Below are positions 42,100 through 51,656 of a stretch of 62,401 nucleotides of DNA, piece after piece. Position 1 is the stretch's first letter. Each line of letters starts with the position of its first letter. The stretch is from Methylococcales bacterium (GTDB lineage Bacteria > Pseudomonadota > Gammaproteobacteria > Methylococcales > Methylomonadaceae). A program made the translations under genes and the position numbers. The notes below the pieces were generated by a model, which was not told the origin of the DNA, did no database searches, and saw only the letters and a program-made list of their open reading frames with translations. The stretch covers positions 1 to 62,401 of the forward strand of contig JAQTUW010000018.1 of assembly GCA_028707085.1 (NCBI GenBank). Reading direction: 5' to 3'.

Positions 42100-44211
42100 A
42101 TGAAAACCGATGCTGCTTTGCAGACCCTGCGCACGGTGTTCGGCTACAGTTGTTTCCGTGGCCAGCAGCAGCAGGTTATCGAGCAGATCACCCAGGGCAG
42201 GGATGCGCTGGTGCTTATGCCTACCGGCGGCGGAAAATCGTTGTGTTACCAGATACCGGCTCTGATTATGCCAGGCGTGGGGATTGTCATTTCTCCCCTG
42301 ATAGCCTTGATGCAGGATCAGGTCAGTGCTCTGCGCCAGCTAGGGGTAAAGGCGGCCTTTCTTAATTCCACCCAGAGCATGGAGGAGGTCAGAAACATAG
42401 AGCGGCAATTGCTGGACGGTGAGCTGGATATGCTCTATATCGCACCGGAGCGGCTGAGTAATATTCGAACCCAGGCGCTTTTCGGCCGATGCCGGATCGC
42501 CTTGTTCGCCATAGATGAAGCCCACTGCGTATCGCAATGGGGGCATGATTTTCGGGCGGATTACCTGCAGTTGTCGATACTGCATCAGCAGTTTCCGCAG
42601 GTACCGCGCATTGCCCTCACAGCAACGGCGGACGAGCGCACCCGTCAGGAAATCATCAGCCGGCTGGCTTTGGAAAACGCCCAGGTGTTTATCGGCGGCT
42701 TCGATCGGCCAAACATACGCTACCGTATCATCCTCAAGCAAAACGCCAGACAGCAGTTGCTGAATTTCATCAACGCCGAACATGCGGGCGATACCGGCAT
42801 CGTCTATTGTCTGTCGCGAAAGAAGGTTGAAGAAACCGCGCAGTGGCTTAACCAGAGCGGACTGCGGGCGTTACCTTATCATGCCGGTCTGGGTCACGAC
42901 ATCCGCCAGCGGAATCAGCATCAGTTTTTGATGGAGGATGGCCTGATCATCGTCGCCACCATCGCCTTCGGCATGGGTATAGATAAACCCAATGTGCGTT
43001 TTGTGGCGCATCTGGATTTACCGAAAAGCGTGGAAGCCTATTATCAGGAAACGGGCCGGGCCGGGCGCGACGGTCAGCCAGCCGATGCCTGGATGGCCTA
43101 TGGCTTGCAGGATGTGCTGACCCTGCGGCAGATGCTGGCCGCTTCGAATGCGGACGAGGCTCATAAACGGATTGAATATCACAAACTGGAATCCATGCTG
43201 GCGCTGTGTGAAATGGTCAGTTGCCGCCGTCAGGCGCTGCTGGCTTATTTCGGCGACGACCTGCCCCATGATTGCGGTAACTGTGATACCTGCCTGGAGC
43301 CGGTGGCGACCTGGGATGGCAGTCTGGCGGCGCAACAGGCGTTATCGGCCATTTACCGAACCGGTCAGCGTTTCGGCGTCAGTTATCTGATTAATGTGCT
43401 GTCAGGCAGGGCGGACGAGCGTATCAGGCAGTTCGGCCATGACCGCCAGTCCACCTTCGGTATTGGCAAAGACCTGGACGAAAAGCAATGGCGCTCGGTA
43501 TTCCGGCAACTGGTGGCAAAATCGCTGGTGGAGGTCGATTTCGAAGCGCACGGCGGTTTAAAGCTGACAGCCGCCTGTCGCCCCGTATTGCGCGGAGAAC
43601 AGACCGTAATGCTGCGCAAGGATATTCAGACCGAAAAAGTCCTGCGCAATAAAAGCGAAAGGCCTCAGCCGGACAATGCGCTGTGGCATGCTTTGCGTAC
43701 CTTGCGCCGGGAAATTGCCGAACGGGAAGATGTGCCGCCGTATGTCATATTTCACGACGCCACCCTGATGGCGATGATGGAAACCCGGCCTGTCAGCCTG
43801 AAACAAATGGCGCTGATTTCCGGGGTGGGGGAACGCAAGCTGAAATTGTATGGGGATGCGTTTCTGGCTGTCCTGCAAAAATATAAGGACGCGGCAAGCG
43901 ACGCCGCCAATGCCGATACCTTTAGTGAAACGCTGGCATTGTTCAGAAAGGGACTGACTGTAGAGCAGGTCGCCGCCAGTCGAAGCCTTCGGGAAGAGAC
44001 GGTTTACAGCCATCTGGCCAAAAACCTGGAATCCGGCAAGATCAGGCTAAATGAAGCGTTGCCACTGACCATCGATCAGATACAGGCGATTACCGCAGCG
44101 TTGCAGGCTGAACCGGGTAATGCGCTTAAACCGGTTTATGAGCAGTTTGCCGGCGTTTATAGTTATGGCGTTTTACGTTGCGTCAGGGCCGCGATGCAGC
44201 AAGGGCTATAG
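42100..44211 (+). CDS. recQ: ATP-dependent DNA helicase RecQ
   Basis: 703 residues. Walker [20 protein letters not shown] box [16 protein letters not shown], and helicase motif [13 protein letters not shown] are present. The RQC region has the zinc cysteines ([23 protein letters not shown]). An HRDC domain lies around 515-590. A C-terminal helix-turn-helix extension (630-690, [19 protein letters not shown]) is seen in many RecQ proteins. It unwinds DNA in recombination and fork repair. Probably co-transcribed with nadB. Confidence 0.95.
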   Translation: MKTDAALQTLRTVFGYSCFRGQQQQVIEQITQGRDALVLMPTGGGKSLCYQIPALIMPGVGIVISPLIALMQDQVSALRQLGVKAAFLNSTQSMEEVRNIERQLLDGELDMLYIAPERLSNIRTQALFGRCRIALFAIDEAHCVSQWGHDFRADYLQLSILHQQFPQVPRIALTATADERTRQEIISRLALENAQVFIGGFDRPNIRYRIILKQNARQQLLNFINAEHAGDTGIVYCLSRKKVEETAQWLNQSGLRALPYHAGLGHDIRQRNQHQFLMEDGLIIVATIAFGMGIDKPNVRFVAHLDLPKSVEAYYQETGRAGRDGQPADAWMAYGLQDVLTLRQMLAASNADEAHKRIEYHKLESMLALCEMVSCRRQALLAYFGDDLPHDCGNCDTCLEPVATWDGSLAAQQALSAIYRTGQRFGVSYLINVLSGRADERIRQFGHDRQSTFGIGKDLDEKQWRSVFRQLVAKSLVEVDFEAHGGLKLTAACRPVLRGEQTVMLRKDIQTEKVLRNKSERPQPDNALWHALRTLRREIAEREDVPPYVIFHDATLMAMMETRPVSLKQMALISGVGERKLKLYGDAFLAVLQKYKDAASDAANADTFSETLALFRKGLTVEQVAASRSLREETVYSHLAKNLESGKIRLNEALPLTIDQIQAITAALQAEPGNALKPVYEQFAGVYSYGVLRCVRAAMQQGL

Positions 44212-44295
44212 ATGGTCATCGTTGACGGCGACCGGTTTTGGCGTCTCGGTCGCAGTTGGTGAGCGTCATCAGCGGATCATGCGCTAAAGAGCGTG

Positions 44296-44313
44296 TGTCG
44301 GAAAATTTTACAC
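44296..44313 (+). promoter_or_regulatory. TGTCGGA...TTTACA motif, copy 1
   Basis: TGTCGGAAAATTTTACAC is the first of three same-orientation copies. Preceded by G, it also forms a GTGT/ACAC outer palindrome around AAAATTTT. It is about 475 bp upstream of the sigma-54 site. Likely activator binding site, by analogy with enhancer-dependent promoters. Confidence 0.6.
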
Positions 44314-44437
44314 ATTAATTTCGCCGCTTAAAGCAGATGCATGGCGTTGATGCGCTGTATCTCGGGCATGAATTTTTGTTTGCAATCGTTAATGGCCTGC
44401 CGGCAGCGATTTGAAGCAGATTTTTTCACGGCAAAAC

Positions 44438-44455
44438 TGTCGGATTTCTTTACAC
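44438..44455 (+). promoter_or_regulatory. TGTCGGA...TTTACA motif, copy 2
   Basis: TGTCGGATTTCTTTACAC keeps both conserved blocks with the same spacing as copies 1 and 3; only the central A/T-rich spacer differs. Confidence 0.6.
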
Positions 44456-44631
44456 TTGCTAATCAGCCGATTTTTGTCCGGAAGGTGACGAGGCGGGAGG
44501 TTTTAATTCGACAGCAATTGTAACTGTTTGAATATTATATTATTTATGCGGTATGAATATTCGCCTGCCGGCTTTCTAGTCTACCGCTAAATTTTTTGTT
44601 ATAGTCTTCACAGAACTGTGCGGATTTGAAC

Positions 44632-44649
44632 TGTCGGAAAAATTTACAT
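44632..44649 (+). promoter_or_regulatory. TGTCGGA...TTTACA motif, copy 3
   Basis: TGTCGGAAAAATTTACAT lies about 140 bp upstream of the sigma-54-type promoter, a usual distance for an enhancer-binding protein site. Conservation of three copies argues against chance. Confidence 0.65.
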
Positions 44650-44788
44650 ATTGTCAAAAGGCTAATAGCAATTGCGGTGTTTAAGACGGTCGGTCGGCTT
44701 GGTCAGTCGAACGGATAATGGAAAAAACGCTTATTAATCAGATGGATATTTTTTTATGCGCTGTGCTGGAAAATTTGTTTAATGCTGA

Positions 44789-44804
44789 TGGCATAGAACA
44801 TGCT
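44789..44804 (+). promoter_or_regulatory. Sigma-54 (RpoN) promoter of PEP-CTERM gene
   Basis: TGGCATAGAACATGCT has the GG and GC elements separated by 10 bp as required for -24/-12 promoters and matches TGGCAC-N5-TTGCW well. It lies 50 bp before the ATG at 44854. PEP-CTERM genes in floc-forming bacteria such as Zoogloea are reported to depend on RpoN and the PrsK/PrsR two-component system. Confidence 0.7.
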
Positions 44805-44853
44805 TTATCAAGTTTGAGTCAATCTTTCACTCTATTTTTTTAAGGAAAAAATT

Positions 44854-45516
44854 ATGAATCTTCAACAAAACGCAATATTACTGGCTGCGCTGGTTTCAGT
44901 CGCGTCTGTCAGTCAGGCGGCAACTGTCACCTTGCCTGATTCAGGTTTTGAAACCCCTATTCAAGGCGGCGCAGCTCCAGGCAACTATACAATCTATTCG
45001 TCGGTGGATCCTACGCCTGTTACAGGTCTGACTTTTACCAACGCTGAACCAGGCGTCGGTGGCAGCGGTATCAGTGCCAATGGTTCTTCCTACCAAGATG
45101 GTTCATTAAATGCGCCGCAAGGCACTCAGGTTGGTTTCGTACAGGTACTCGGCGGCATCAGCATGTCTTTCGATTATTCCGGCAACAGCAATAATTTGTT
45201 CAACTTCTCTTTTGACGCGGCGGAAAGATATTCCGACACGGGTAGCGAACAAGTCAATGTGCTGCTCAATGGCGTATTGATCGATACTGTTAGCGGCTTG
45301 AGCACAACAGCATTTGCCGCTTTCACAACTGCGAGCGCTACGCTGCTGTCAGGTACAAATACCCTGACTTTCCAAGGTGTCGACCCTTTAAACATCGATA
45401 CGACAGCCTTGATCGACAACATCACAGCTAGCCAAGTGCCCGAGCCTGCCTCAATCGCTCTGCTGGCTGCCGGTCTGTTTGGTTTTGGCGCCAGCCGCAG
45501 AAAAAAATCCGTTTAA
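44854..45516 (+). CDS. PEP-CTERM sorting-domain surface protein
   Basis: 220 residues. Signal peptide 1-22 (ending SQA). The body is a beta-rich domain (LPDSGFETP, SMSFDYSGNSNNLFNFSFDA, LIDNITASQ) resembling the sugar-binding jelly-roll-like domains common in PEP-CTERM proteins. The C-terminus VPEPASIALLAAGLFGFG followed by ASRRKKSV is a canonical PEP-CTERM signal for an exosortase. AAGGAA lies about 6 bp upstream of the ATG. Regulation by RpoN is indicated by the upstream sites. Such proteins participate in exopolysaccharide-linked biofilm or floc formation. Confidence 0.92.
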   Translation: MNLQQNAILLAALVSVASVSQAATVTLPDSGFETPIQGGAAPGNYTIYSSVDPTPVTGLTFTNAEPGVGGSGISANGSSYQDGSLNAPQGTQVGFVQVLGGISMSFDYSGNSNNLFNFSFDAAERYSDTGSEQVNVLLNGVLIDTVSGLSTTAFAAFTTASATLLSGTNTLTFQGVDPLNIDTTALIDNITASQVPEPASIALLAAGLFGFGASRRKKSV

Positions 45517-45548
45517 ACGGATTCGCATCGAGATGTTGTACGCATTGT

Positions 45549-45615
45549 GAGACGGAAGGGATTAGCTTTCCGTCTCATCCCATAAAAAAGCCGCCTGTTA
45601 CAGGCGGCTTTTTTT
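45549..45615 (+). terminator. Tandem hairpins with T-run after PEP-CTERM gene
   Basis: Two inverted repeats follow the stop: GAGACGGAA/TTCCGTCTC (45549-45576) and AAGCCGCCTG/CAGGCGGCTT with a TTA loop (45588-45610) followed by a T-run. The second is a strong Rho-independent terminator. Confidence 0.88.
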
Positions 45616-45675
45616 GTGCCTCCGGCACAGTGTTATGGTATTTTAGAAAACTATGCTCTCGGCTTATGCTTTTGA

Positions 45676-46908
45676 ATGAATATTGTTTTTATCCATCAGA
45701 ATTTTCCAGGCCAGTTCCGGCATATCGCCAATGAACTGGCTGGCGACCCACAAAACAAGGTTTTTGGAATTTGCCAATCCCAGGCACCCAGGATGGCGAA
45801 TATCGACAGCGTGGTTTATACGCCTGCTAGCGCAGCGACCCAGTCTGTCAGTCGCTACCTTGATTTAACCCAGCGCTATGTGCTGAACGGGCATGGGGTC
45901 ATCCAGGCATTACTCAGGCTAAAGGAAATTGATTTCTATCCGGATGTCATTTTTGCCCATACCGGCTGGGGCGAAGCCCTGTATGTGAAAGAAGTGTTTC
46001 CGGATACCCCGCTGATCGGTTTTTTTGAGTTTTATTTCCATGTCAAGGGCGCCGATGTAGGCTACGACCCGGAGCAACCCTGTTCAGCGGATGACCGGTT
46101 GATTGTCAGAACGCGAAACAGCATTAATTTATTGTCGCTACAGACCGCAGATGTCGGCGTCACGCCGACCCGCTGGCAGCGCAGTTTGTTTCCTGCGGAA
46201 TATCAGCCGATGTTGCGGCTGATTCATGAAGGCGTCGATGTCGCCTTGGCCCTGCCTGATGCACAGGCAAAACTGGAACTGGCGGATGGACAGGTGCTGA
46301 GCCGTCACGATGAAGTGATCACCTATGTCGCCAGAAATCTGGAGCCTTACCGGGGATTTCATGTCTTCATGCGTGCGGTTGCCGAAATATGCCGCCGCCG
46401 TCCCAATGCCCATGTACTAATAGTCGGCGGCGACGAAGTTAGTTATGGCGTCCGGCTGGCAAATGGCCGGACTTACCGTGAAAATGCCCTGGAGGAAGTC
46501 GATATTGACCGGCGGCGCGTGCATTTTCTCGGCCGTATCGCCTATCGGCAATATCTTGAAGTGTTGCAGGTTTCCAGCGCACATATCTATCTCACCGTAC
46601 CTTTTGTTCTGTCCTGGTCCATGCTGGAAGCCATGTCGGCTCAGTGTCTGGTGATCGGTTCGGATACTCCGCCGGTCGCCGAAGTGATAAAGCATGGCGA
46701 GAATGGCCTGCTGGTCAGTTTTTTTTCGCCGACGGCGATTGCCGATGCAGTCGATTCGGTGTTCAACCATCCCGACCGGATGCAGGCGTTAAGAGTTGCC
46801 GCCAGGCAGACCGTGCTGCATCGCTACACGCTTGAGCGGGGTGTTGCGGCTTATAAGGCTTTGCTGGCGGAAATCGTTTCCGGGCGGTTAATCGCCACCC
46901 GGGAATGA
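45676..46908 (+). CDS. GT4-family glycosyltransferase
   Basis: 410 residues with the GT-B two-domain layout. The N-terminus MNIVFIHQNFPGQFRHIANE is typical of a GT4 subgroup. The C-terminal domain has YVARNLEPYRGFHVFMRAVA and the E-x7-E region LSWSMLEAMSAQCLVIGSDTP (Glu of EAM and Glu of VAEV), which binds the nucleotide sugar. Sugar and acceptor are unknown; with a PEP-CTERM gene beside it, exopolysaccharide or surface glycan synthesis is plausible. A terminator lies between them, so it is transcribed separately. The start has a weak ribosome-binding site. Confidence 0.88.
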   Translation: MNIVFIHQNFPGQFRHIANELAGDPQNKVFGICQSQAPRMANIDSVVYTPASAATQSVSRYLDLTQRYVLNGHGVIQALLRLKEIDFYPDVIFAHTGWGEALYVKEVFPDTPLIGFFEFYFHVKGADVGYDPEQPCSADDRLIVRTRNSINLLSLQTADVGVTPTRWQRSLFPAEYQPMLRLIHEGVDVALALPDAQAKLELADGQVLSRHDEVITYVARNLEPYRGFHVFMRAVAEICRRRPNAHVLIVGGDEVSYGVRLANGRTYRENALEEVDIDRRRVHFLGRIAYRQYLEVLQVSSAHIYLTVPFVLSWSMLEAMSAQCLVIGSDTPPVAEVIKHGENGLLVSFFSPTAIADAVDSVFNHPDRMQALRVAARQTVLHRYTLERGVAAYKALLAEIVSGRLIATRE

Positions 46909-46932
46909 GACCGGCAAGGCTAGGAGAAAGTC

Positions 46933-47778
46933 CTATTCAATAATCACAGGGCTGTTGCGGCGAATTTTGCCTGGTTTTATGACTTTGGCGTAGACGCCGA
47001 CAGAAGGTAGCGACTTGCCGGCAAAAGGTACATGTACGGTATTTTTGGCAATGATTTTCATGATGCCGGCGTCTCTGTGTAGATCACCCTGCGCGAGGGT
47101 GGGCATGACACAGCGTGGGCAAGGATCGGTCACCAATAATTTAACACCATCGATATTCAGAACTTTTCCTACCCAGTCGTTTTCGACGAAGCCGCTTTGC
47201 GCGGAATCCGTGGCAATCACCAGATTGGGTCGAAAACGGCGCGCCTCCATGCGCCCGGCCGGATACATCTGCTGTAGGGCAGTCAGGCTGGCTGTGGTCA
47301 AAATGTGTAACGTGGAATAATCAAAAAAACTGCCTTCGGCGGCTGCGCCGGCAATGGCTTCCTGACTGATTTCTTCTTTTTCGCCATCAAACTCCGGCCA
47401 GTACTGTTCCAGGCTGGCCTGGCGCGGAGCCTGCATTCTCAGGCTGACGCTACGTTTCAAGGCATTGGACATCCGTTCTTCAGCGTCATGCTGATCGCTA
47501 CGGATCCGGTCGCCATCAGGCAGGGTGATCCAGGCGGGCGGCAAGGGCTGATCAAGAATCGGGGTTTCAATATACCGGGCATGAAAAGAAAATATATCAG
47601 GCCATTTTTTAGGATTCTTTGCGCTGACTATTTTGTCGGTTTCCAGGTCAAGCAAGGCATAGGCGCGGTCTCCCAAAATGCCGTTATCGGTAAGCGACGC
47701 TGCGTTCAGTTCTTCGCCCATCATGGATTTAACCGGATAACGCCAGACCGAAGCCAGAAATTGTGTTGCAATATTCAT
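46933..47778 (-). CDS. MOSC-domain protein (molybdenum cofactor sulfurase C-terminal-like)
   Basis: 281 residues from ATG 47778, preceded by AGAGGT. Residues 5-120 form the MOSC N-terminal beta-barrel domain (SVWRYPVKSMMGEELNAA); residues 130-281 the MOSC domain with the conserved Cys in VTDPCPRCVMPTL. MOSC proteins bind or transfer sulfur or molybdenum cofactor, as in YcbX-type reductases. YcbX also carries a ferredoxin domain, absent here. A MarR-like regulator is divergently encoded 333 bp away. Confidence 0.85.
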   Translation of the reverse strand: MNIATQFLASVWRYPVKSMMGEELNAASLTDNGILGDRAYALLDLETDKIVSAKNPKKWPDIFSFHARYIETPILDQPLPPAWITLPDGDRIRSDQHDAEERMSNALKRSVSLRMQAPRQASLEQYWPEFDGEKEEISQEAIAGAAAEGSFFDYSTLHILTTASLTALQQMYPAGRMEARRFRPNLVIATDSAQSGFVENDWVGKVLNIDGVKLLVTDPCPRCVMPTLAQGDLHRDAGIMKIIAKNTVHVPFAGKSLPSVGVYAKVIKPGKIRRNSPVIIE

Positions 47779-48111
47779 AATATCTACCTCTTTGTTATTA
47801 TTATATTCATTGCATGTCAATGCTCTGCAGCGCCAGTTTCCGCAGGTCGTCGGCATTTAATCCGTTGCCGAAATGCGCTGCACAATATTATTATGCGTGT
47901 AACTTATGGTTTTAATCTATAATTTCCCGGTAGTTCACCAAGCTGATCATGACGGATAAGAGCTACCTATCTGATGCCGGTCAGGAAATCCGGCAGCTTA
48001 AAAAAAGTGGCAAGCAAGGCACGGAAGCAGGCTTGAACGCTTAATTAGTATCGAACCGCTATTAGCTTAGCGTAAACCGGATGCCCAGTCAATACGGCAA
48101 ACAACCAGACG
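47779..48111. other. Divergent intergenic region between MOSC and MarR-like genes
   Basis: 333 bp without an accepted gene. It contains the palindrome CATTG-CATGT-CAATG at 47808-47822, TCGGCA/TGCCGA arms at about 47847-47868, and a GCCGG/CCGGC hairpin with A-rich tail near 47980-48008. Promoter hexamers were not clearly resolved. Confidence 0.5.
47808..47822. promoter_or_regulatory. Palindrome upstream of MOSC gene, candidate operator
   Basis: CATTG and CAATG flank CATGT, about 30 bp before the MOSC start. MarR-family proteins bind short palindromes of this kind, and a MarR-like gene is divergent. The link is inferred. Confidence 0.4.
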
Positions 48112-48684
48112 ATGCCGGCCATGCAAACCAACGAAATATACGAACTGATTGAATGCATGACGATGCTGATACGCTCGGAAGAGCGTAAAAAATGCACAGA
48201 GCTTGGTTTGCAGCCAGTGCATTTTCAGGTTCTCAATTATCTGTCACGCTGCAATAAATACAGTAATACCCCTGCTGCCGTGACCAATTATCTGGGCATG
48301 ACCCGCGGTACCGTCTCGCAGACACTTATCATCCTTGAAAAAAAAGGCTATATTGGTAAAACGCCGGACAGGGCCGACAGGCGTGTTGTGCATCTGCATT
48401 TACTGGCTGCCGGAATCAGTATTCTTCAGCAGGCCCGCCCATTTGATCTGTTTAATGTGGCTAATACGATTTTGCAAAATAGCGCCGAGCCGCCTGCAAA
48501 CGCCAATGTTTTTCGGCAGGCGCTTACCGCATTACAGAAAGCCAATCAGTCGCAATCGTTCGGTGTGTGCAAAACCTGCCGCAATTTCAGCAAAATTGAC
48601 GGCGAGTTTTTTTGCCAGCTCACGCAGGAAAAGCTGAGCCACGCAGACAGCGAACAGATTTGTCAGGAACATCTTCCCGTTTAG
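48112..48684 (+). CDS. MarR-family regulator with C-terminal Cys-rich motif
   Basis: 190 residues (ATG 48112; ATG 48121 is also possible). Residues 30-110 form a winged helix: FQVLNYLSRCNKYSNTPAAV, LGMTRGTVSQTLIILEKKGY (recognition helix) and RADRRVVHLHL (wing), all typical of MarR. Beyond residue 145 is an extra tail with C-x2-C (CKTC), a further Cys at FFCQL, then C-x2-H (ICQEH). Four Cys and a His suggest a metal or redox sensor, absent from ordinary MarR proteins. The divergent MOSC gene, a sulfur-handling family, may be a target. Confidence 0.8.
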   Translation: MPAMQTNEIYELIECMTMLIRSEERKKCTELGLQPVHFQVLNYLSRCNKYSNTPAAVTNYLGMTRGTVSQTLIILEKKGYIGKTPDRADRRVVHLHLLAAGISILQQARPFDLFNVANTILQNSAEPPANANVFRQALTALQKANQSQSFGVCKTCRNFSKIDGEFFCQLTQEKLSHADSEQICQEHLPV

Positions 48685-48723
48685 CGTGAAAGCCGCCCGC
48701 GGATAGTCTTGCCCGATCTGCGC

Positions 48724-49458
48724 TCAATTTAGTTCGGCTATTGTTTCCCATAGGCTCTGCCCGCCGGCGGCGCTGGCAATCTGCGATAACCGCTGCTGGT
48801 GCGCCTGCAATTCCTGTTCGCTACAGGCAATCACCTTCAGTGCGGCCCGGTCGGCGGAAATACGGGTAATGACGGCCTGGTTATTGTTGTTCATGCCGTT
48901 ATCCTCATCCAGCAGGGATGCCTGGCCGCCGGTCATCAGCAAATAGACATCGGCCAGTATTTCCGCATCCAGCAAGGCGCCATGCAGTTCACGGTGGCTG
49001 TTGTCTATATCGTAACGTTTACATAAGGCATCCAGGCTGTTGCGGGCTCCAGGGTGTTTTTTACGGGCATAAGCCAGGGTGTCAAACACTGTGCAATGAC
49101 TTTCCATTGTGGGCTTGTCATTTTTCAGCATGGCAAGTTCATGATTTAAAAAACCTATGTCGAACGGCGCGTTATGGATAATCAATTCCGCACCGGCTAT
49201 GAAGGCCATAAAATCCTCGGTCACGTCCCTGAATTTTGGTTTGTCCTGTAAAAACTCGTTGGTAATGCCGTGAACCTCGATTGCCCCGGCATCGATTTCC
49301 CGCTCTGGATTCAGGTAAACATGGAAGCGGTTGTGGGTCAGGCGGCGATTGATCAGTTCCACGCAGCCGATTTCAATGACTCTGTGACCGTCTTTCGGAT
49401 TGATGCCGGTGGTTTCGGTGTCCAGCACCACTTGCCGGATATGGCGTGAATTGGACAT
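48724..49458 (-). CDS. dnaQ: DNA polymerase III epsilon subunit (3'-5' proofreading exonuclease)
   Basis: 244 residues from ATG 49458; a longer upstream frame overlaps ppk. The three exonuclease motifs are intact: DTETTG (Exo I), HNAPFDIGFLNHE (Exo II) and HGALLDAEILADVYL (Exo III epsilon, His and Asp). The C-terminal tail binds the polymerase alpha subunit. It begins 8 bp after the ppk stop, suggesting co-transcription. Confidence 0.93.
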   Translation of the reverse strand: MSNSRHIRQVVLDTETTGINPKDGHRVIEIGCVELINRRLTHNRFHVYLNPEREIDAGAIEVHGITNEFLQDKPKFRDVTEDFMAFIAGAELIIHNAPFDIGFLNHELAMLKNDKPTMESHCTVFDTLAYARKKHPGARNSLDALCKRYDIDNSHRELHGALLDAEILADVYLLMTGGQASLLDEDNGMNNNNQAVITRISADRAALKVIACSEQELQAHQQRLSQIASAAGGQSLWETIAELN

Positions 49459-49466
49459 GGCTTGAA

Positions 49467-51536
49467 TTATTGGCAAAAAGATTTGAGTAGTTCGGCCTGC
49501 ACCTGGTAAACGGGCCGGTCTCCCGGCTGAGCCTGCAGATATTGTCCGTCGCTGTGCAGCAGCCATGCCTGCGAATTGTCTTTCAGATAGCCGGCAAGGT
49601 CGCCCAATATGCGTTCCGCGATTTTTTTGTCGGTGATCGGAAAACAAATCTCCACCCGCCTGAACATATTGCGGTTCATCAGATCGGCGCTGGAAGCATA
49701 GACAGTCCAGTCACCGCCGTTCATAAAAGCGTAGATGCGAGTGTGTTCCAGGAAACGTCCCACGATGGAACGGACTTCGATGTTATCCGATATGCCCGGA
49801 ATGCCGGGACGCAGGCAGCAGATGCCGCGGATGATCATTTTGATTTCAACGCCGGCCTGCGAGGCGCGATAGAGCGCCTGAATCGCCAGTTCCTCGACTA
49901 CGGCATTGACCTTGATGATGATTTTGGCCGGCTTGCCTTTTTTGGCGTTCTCAATTTCCCTTTCTATCATTTTCAATAGCCCGTGATGCAGGGTAAACGG
50001 CGATTGCAGCAGTTTGTTCAGTTTGCTGACCTTGCCCAGGCTGGTCAGTTGCATGAACACCCGGCGCACATCGTCGCCCAGATCCTTTTCGCTGGAAAAC
50101 AGCGCATAATCCGTATACAGTCGGGCCGTTCTGGGATGATAGTTGCCGGTGCTCAGATGCACATAATTGCGCAGCATGTTGCCCTCCTTGCGCAATATCA
50201 GGCACATTTTGGCGTGGGTTTTATAGCCCACTACCCCGTATACTACATGGGCCGCCGCTTCCTGCAGTTTTGCCGCCAGCCCGATATTGTCCTTCTCGTC
50301 AAAGCGGGCCCGCAACTCGATGACTACCGTCACTTCCTTGCCGGCCCGGGCGGCTTTGATCAGCGCCGCCACCACCGGCGAGTTCACCCCGGTTCGGTAT
50401 AGGGTCTGTTTAATGGCGATCACGTCCGGATCGACGGCCGCCTGACGGATAAAGTCCACCACCGGCGTAAAGGATTCGTAAGGGTGGTGCAGCAGAATAT
50501 CCTGCTTGCGGATGCTGGCGAAAAAATCTTTGTTGCGGCTGAAAACCGACGGGGTGCTGGATTTGAAAGCCGGGAACTTCAATTCCGGCCGATCCACCAG
50601 ATTATAAATGGCCTGCGCCCGGCTCAGATTGACCGGCCCATTGGACATGAACAGCCGATCGGGGGTCAGATCGAAGCGCGCCAGCAGAAAGTTGGCGGTT
50701 TCTTCGGGGCAGTTGGCGTCTATCTCCAGACGGACTTCGTCGCCATAATTGCGCATCGCCAGTTCGCCTTCCACCGCTAGCAGCAGGTCGTCTATGGCGT
50801 CGTCGTCCACAAAAAAATCGCTGTTGCGGGTGACGCGGAACTGATAACAGCCCTTGACCATCATGCCGTTGAACAGATCGTTGATAAAGGCGTGGATGAT
50901 GGACGATAAAAACACGAAATCGTGCGGGCCGCTTTCGGTTTCGGACGGCGGCAACTGGATGATGCGCGGCAGTGCGCGGGGCGCCTGTAAAATCGCCCGG
51001 CCGCTGTTACGGCCGAAGGCGTCCTTGCCGGTCAGCGAAATAATAAAATTCAAGCTTTTATTGAGGATGCGCGGAAAAGGATGTGCGGAATCCAGGCCAA
51101 CCGGGGTCAGAATTGGCAGCAATTCGTCATTGAAATATTTTTCCAGCCAGTTTTTCTGGCCGGCGTTCCAGCGGTCGCGGCGTAAAAAACGAATATTCTC
51201 CGTTTCCAGTGCCGGAATGAGAATCTGGTTCAGAATCCGATACTGTTCGGCAACCAGTTGATGCGCCTTGGCGGAAATTCTGTCCAGTTGCTCGTTGATG
51301 CTCAAGCCGTCGGTGCTGACGATATTGGGTTCCATTTCCGCCATCTGTAACAGACTGGCCACGCGGACTTCATAAAATTCATCCAGATTGGAGCTGGAAA
51401 TACAAAGATAATTCAGTCGTTCGAGTAAAGGCAGTTTTTCATCAAGCGTTTGTGCCAGAACGCGGACATTGAATTCCAGCAGGCTAAGTTCGCGGTTAAG
51501 ATAAAGTTCGGGGCTGTTCAGATCGGTAAATTCCAT
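49467..51536 (-). CDS. ppk: Polyphosphate kinase 1
   Basis: 689 residues, the usual PPK1 length. The N-terminal domain (LYLNRELSLLEFNVRVLAQ), the KQTLYRTGVNSPVV segment, and the two catalytic regions VGYKTHAKMCLI and LSTGNYHPRTARLYTDYALF with conserved His residues are present. It polymerises the ATP gamma-phosphate into polyphosphate at the membrane. It is transcribed divergently from cysM and precedes dnaQ. Confidence 0.95.
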   Translation of the reverse strand: MEFTDLNSPELYLNRELSLLEFNVRVLAQTLDEKLPLLERLNYLCISSSNLDEFYEVRVASLLQMAEMEPNIVSTDGLSINEQLDRISAKAHQLVAEQYRILNQILIPALETENIRFLRRDRWNAGQKNWLEKYFNDELLPILTPVGLDSAHPFPRILNKSLNFIISLTGKDAFGRNSGRAILQAPRALPRIIQLPPSETESGPHDFVFLSSIIHAFINDLFNGMMVKGCYQFRVTRNSDFFVDDDAIDDLLLAVEGELAMRNYGDEVRLEIDANCPEETANFLLARFDLTPDRLFMSNGPVNLSRAQAIYNLVDRPELKFPAFKSSTPSVFSRNKDFFASIRKQDILLHHPYESFTPVVDFIRQAAVDPDVIAIKQTLYRTGVNSPVVAALIKAARAGKEVTVVIELRARFDEKDNIGLAAKLQEAAAHVVYGVVGYKTHAKMCLILRKEGNMLRNYVHLSTGNYHPRTARLYTDYALFSSEKDLGDDVRRVFMQLTSLGKVSKLNKLLQSPFTLHHGLLKMIEREIENAKKGKPAKIIIKVNAVVEELAIQALYRASQAGVEIKMIIRGICCLRPGIPGISDNIEVRSIVGRFLEHTRIYAFMNGGDWTVYASSADLMNRNMFRRVEICFPITDKKIAERILGDLAGYLKDNSQAWLLHSDGQYLQAQPGDRPVYQVQAELLKSFCQ

Positions 51537-51656
51537 AAATGATTTCTGATTCGATTGGGCTACGAATGAATTATAGTGTATTTGTTTATAGCGTATCGGA
51601 TACCGAGCATCAATTTGCTATAATTTGATATTGATTGTTTATCCCCGCATAAAGTC

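Larger units (their letters stand above)
44212..44853. other. Regulatory intergenic region upstream of PEP-CTERM gene
   Basis: 642 bp with no accepted gene (a 60-codon frame at 44341 has no ribosome-binding site and overlaps the repeats). It contains a GCGACCG/CGGTCGC hairpin just after recQ (44228-44253, no T-run), three copies of an 18-bp TGTCGGA...TTTACA motif, and a sigma-54-type promoter. Base composition is richer in A and T than the flanking genes. Confidence 0.7.

Noticed and set aside
44341-44523. 60-codon frame upstream of the PEP-CTERM gene
   Set aside because: No ribosome-binding site, no homology, and it overlaps copy 2 of the regulatory repeat.
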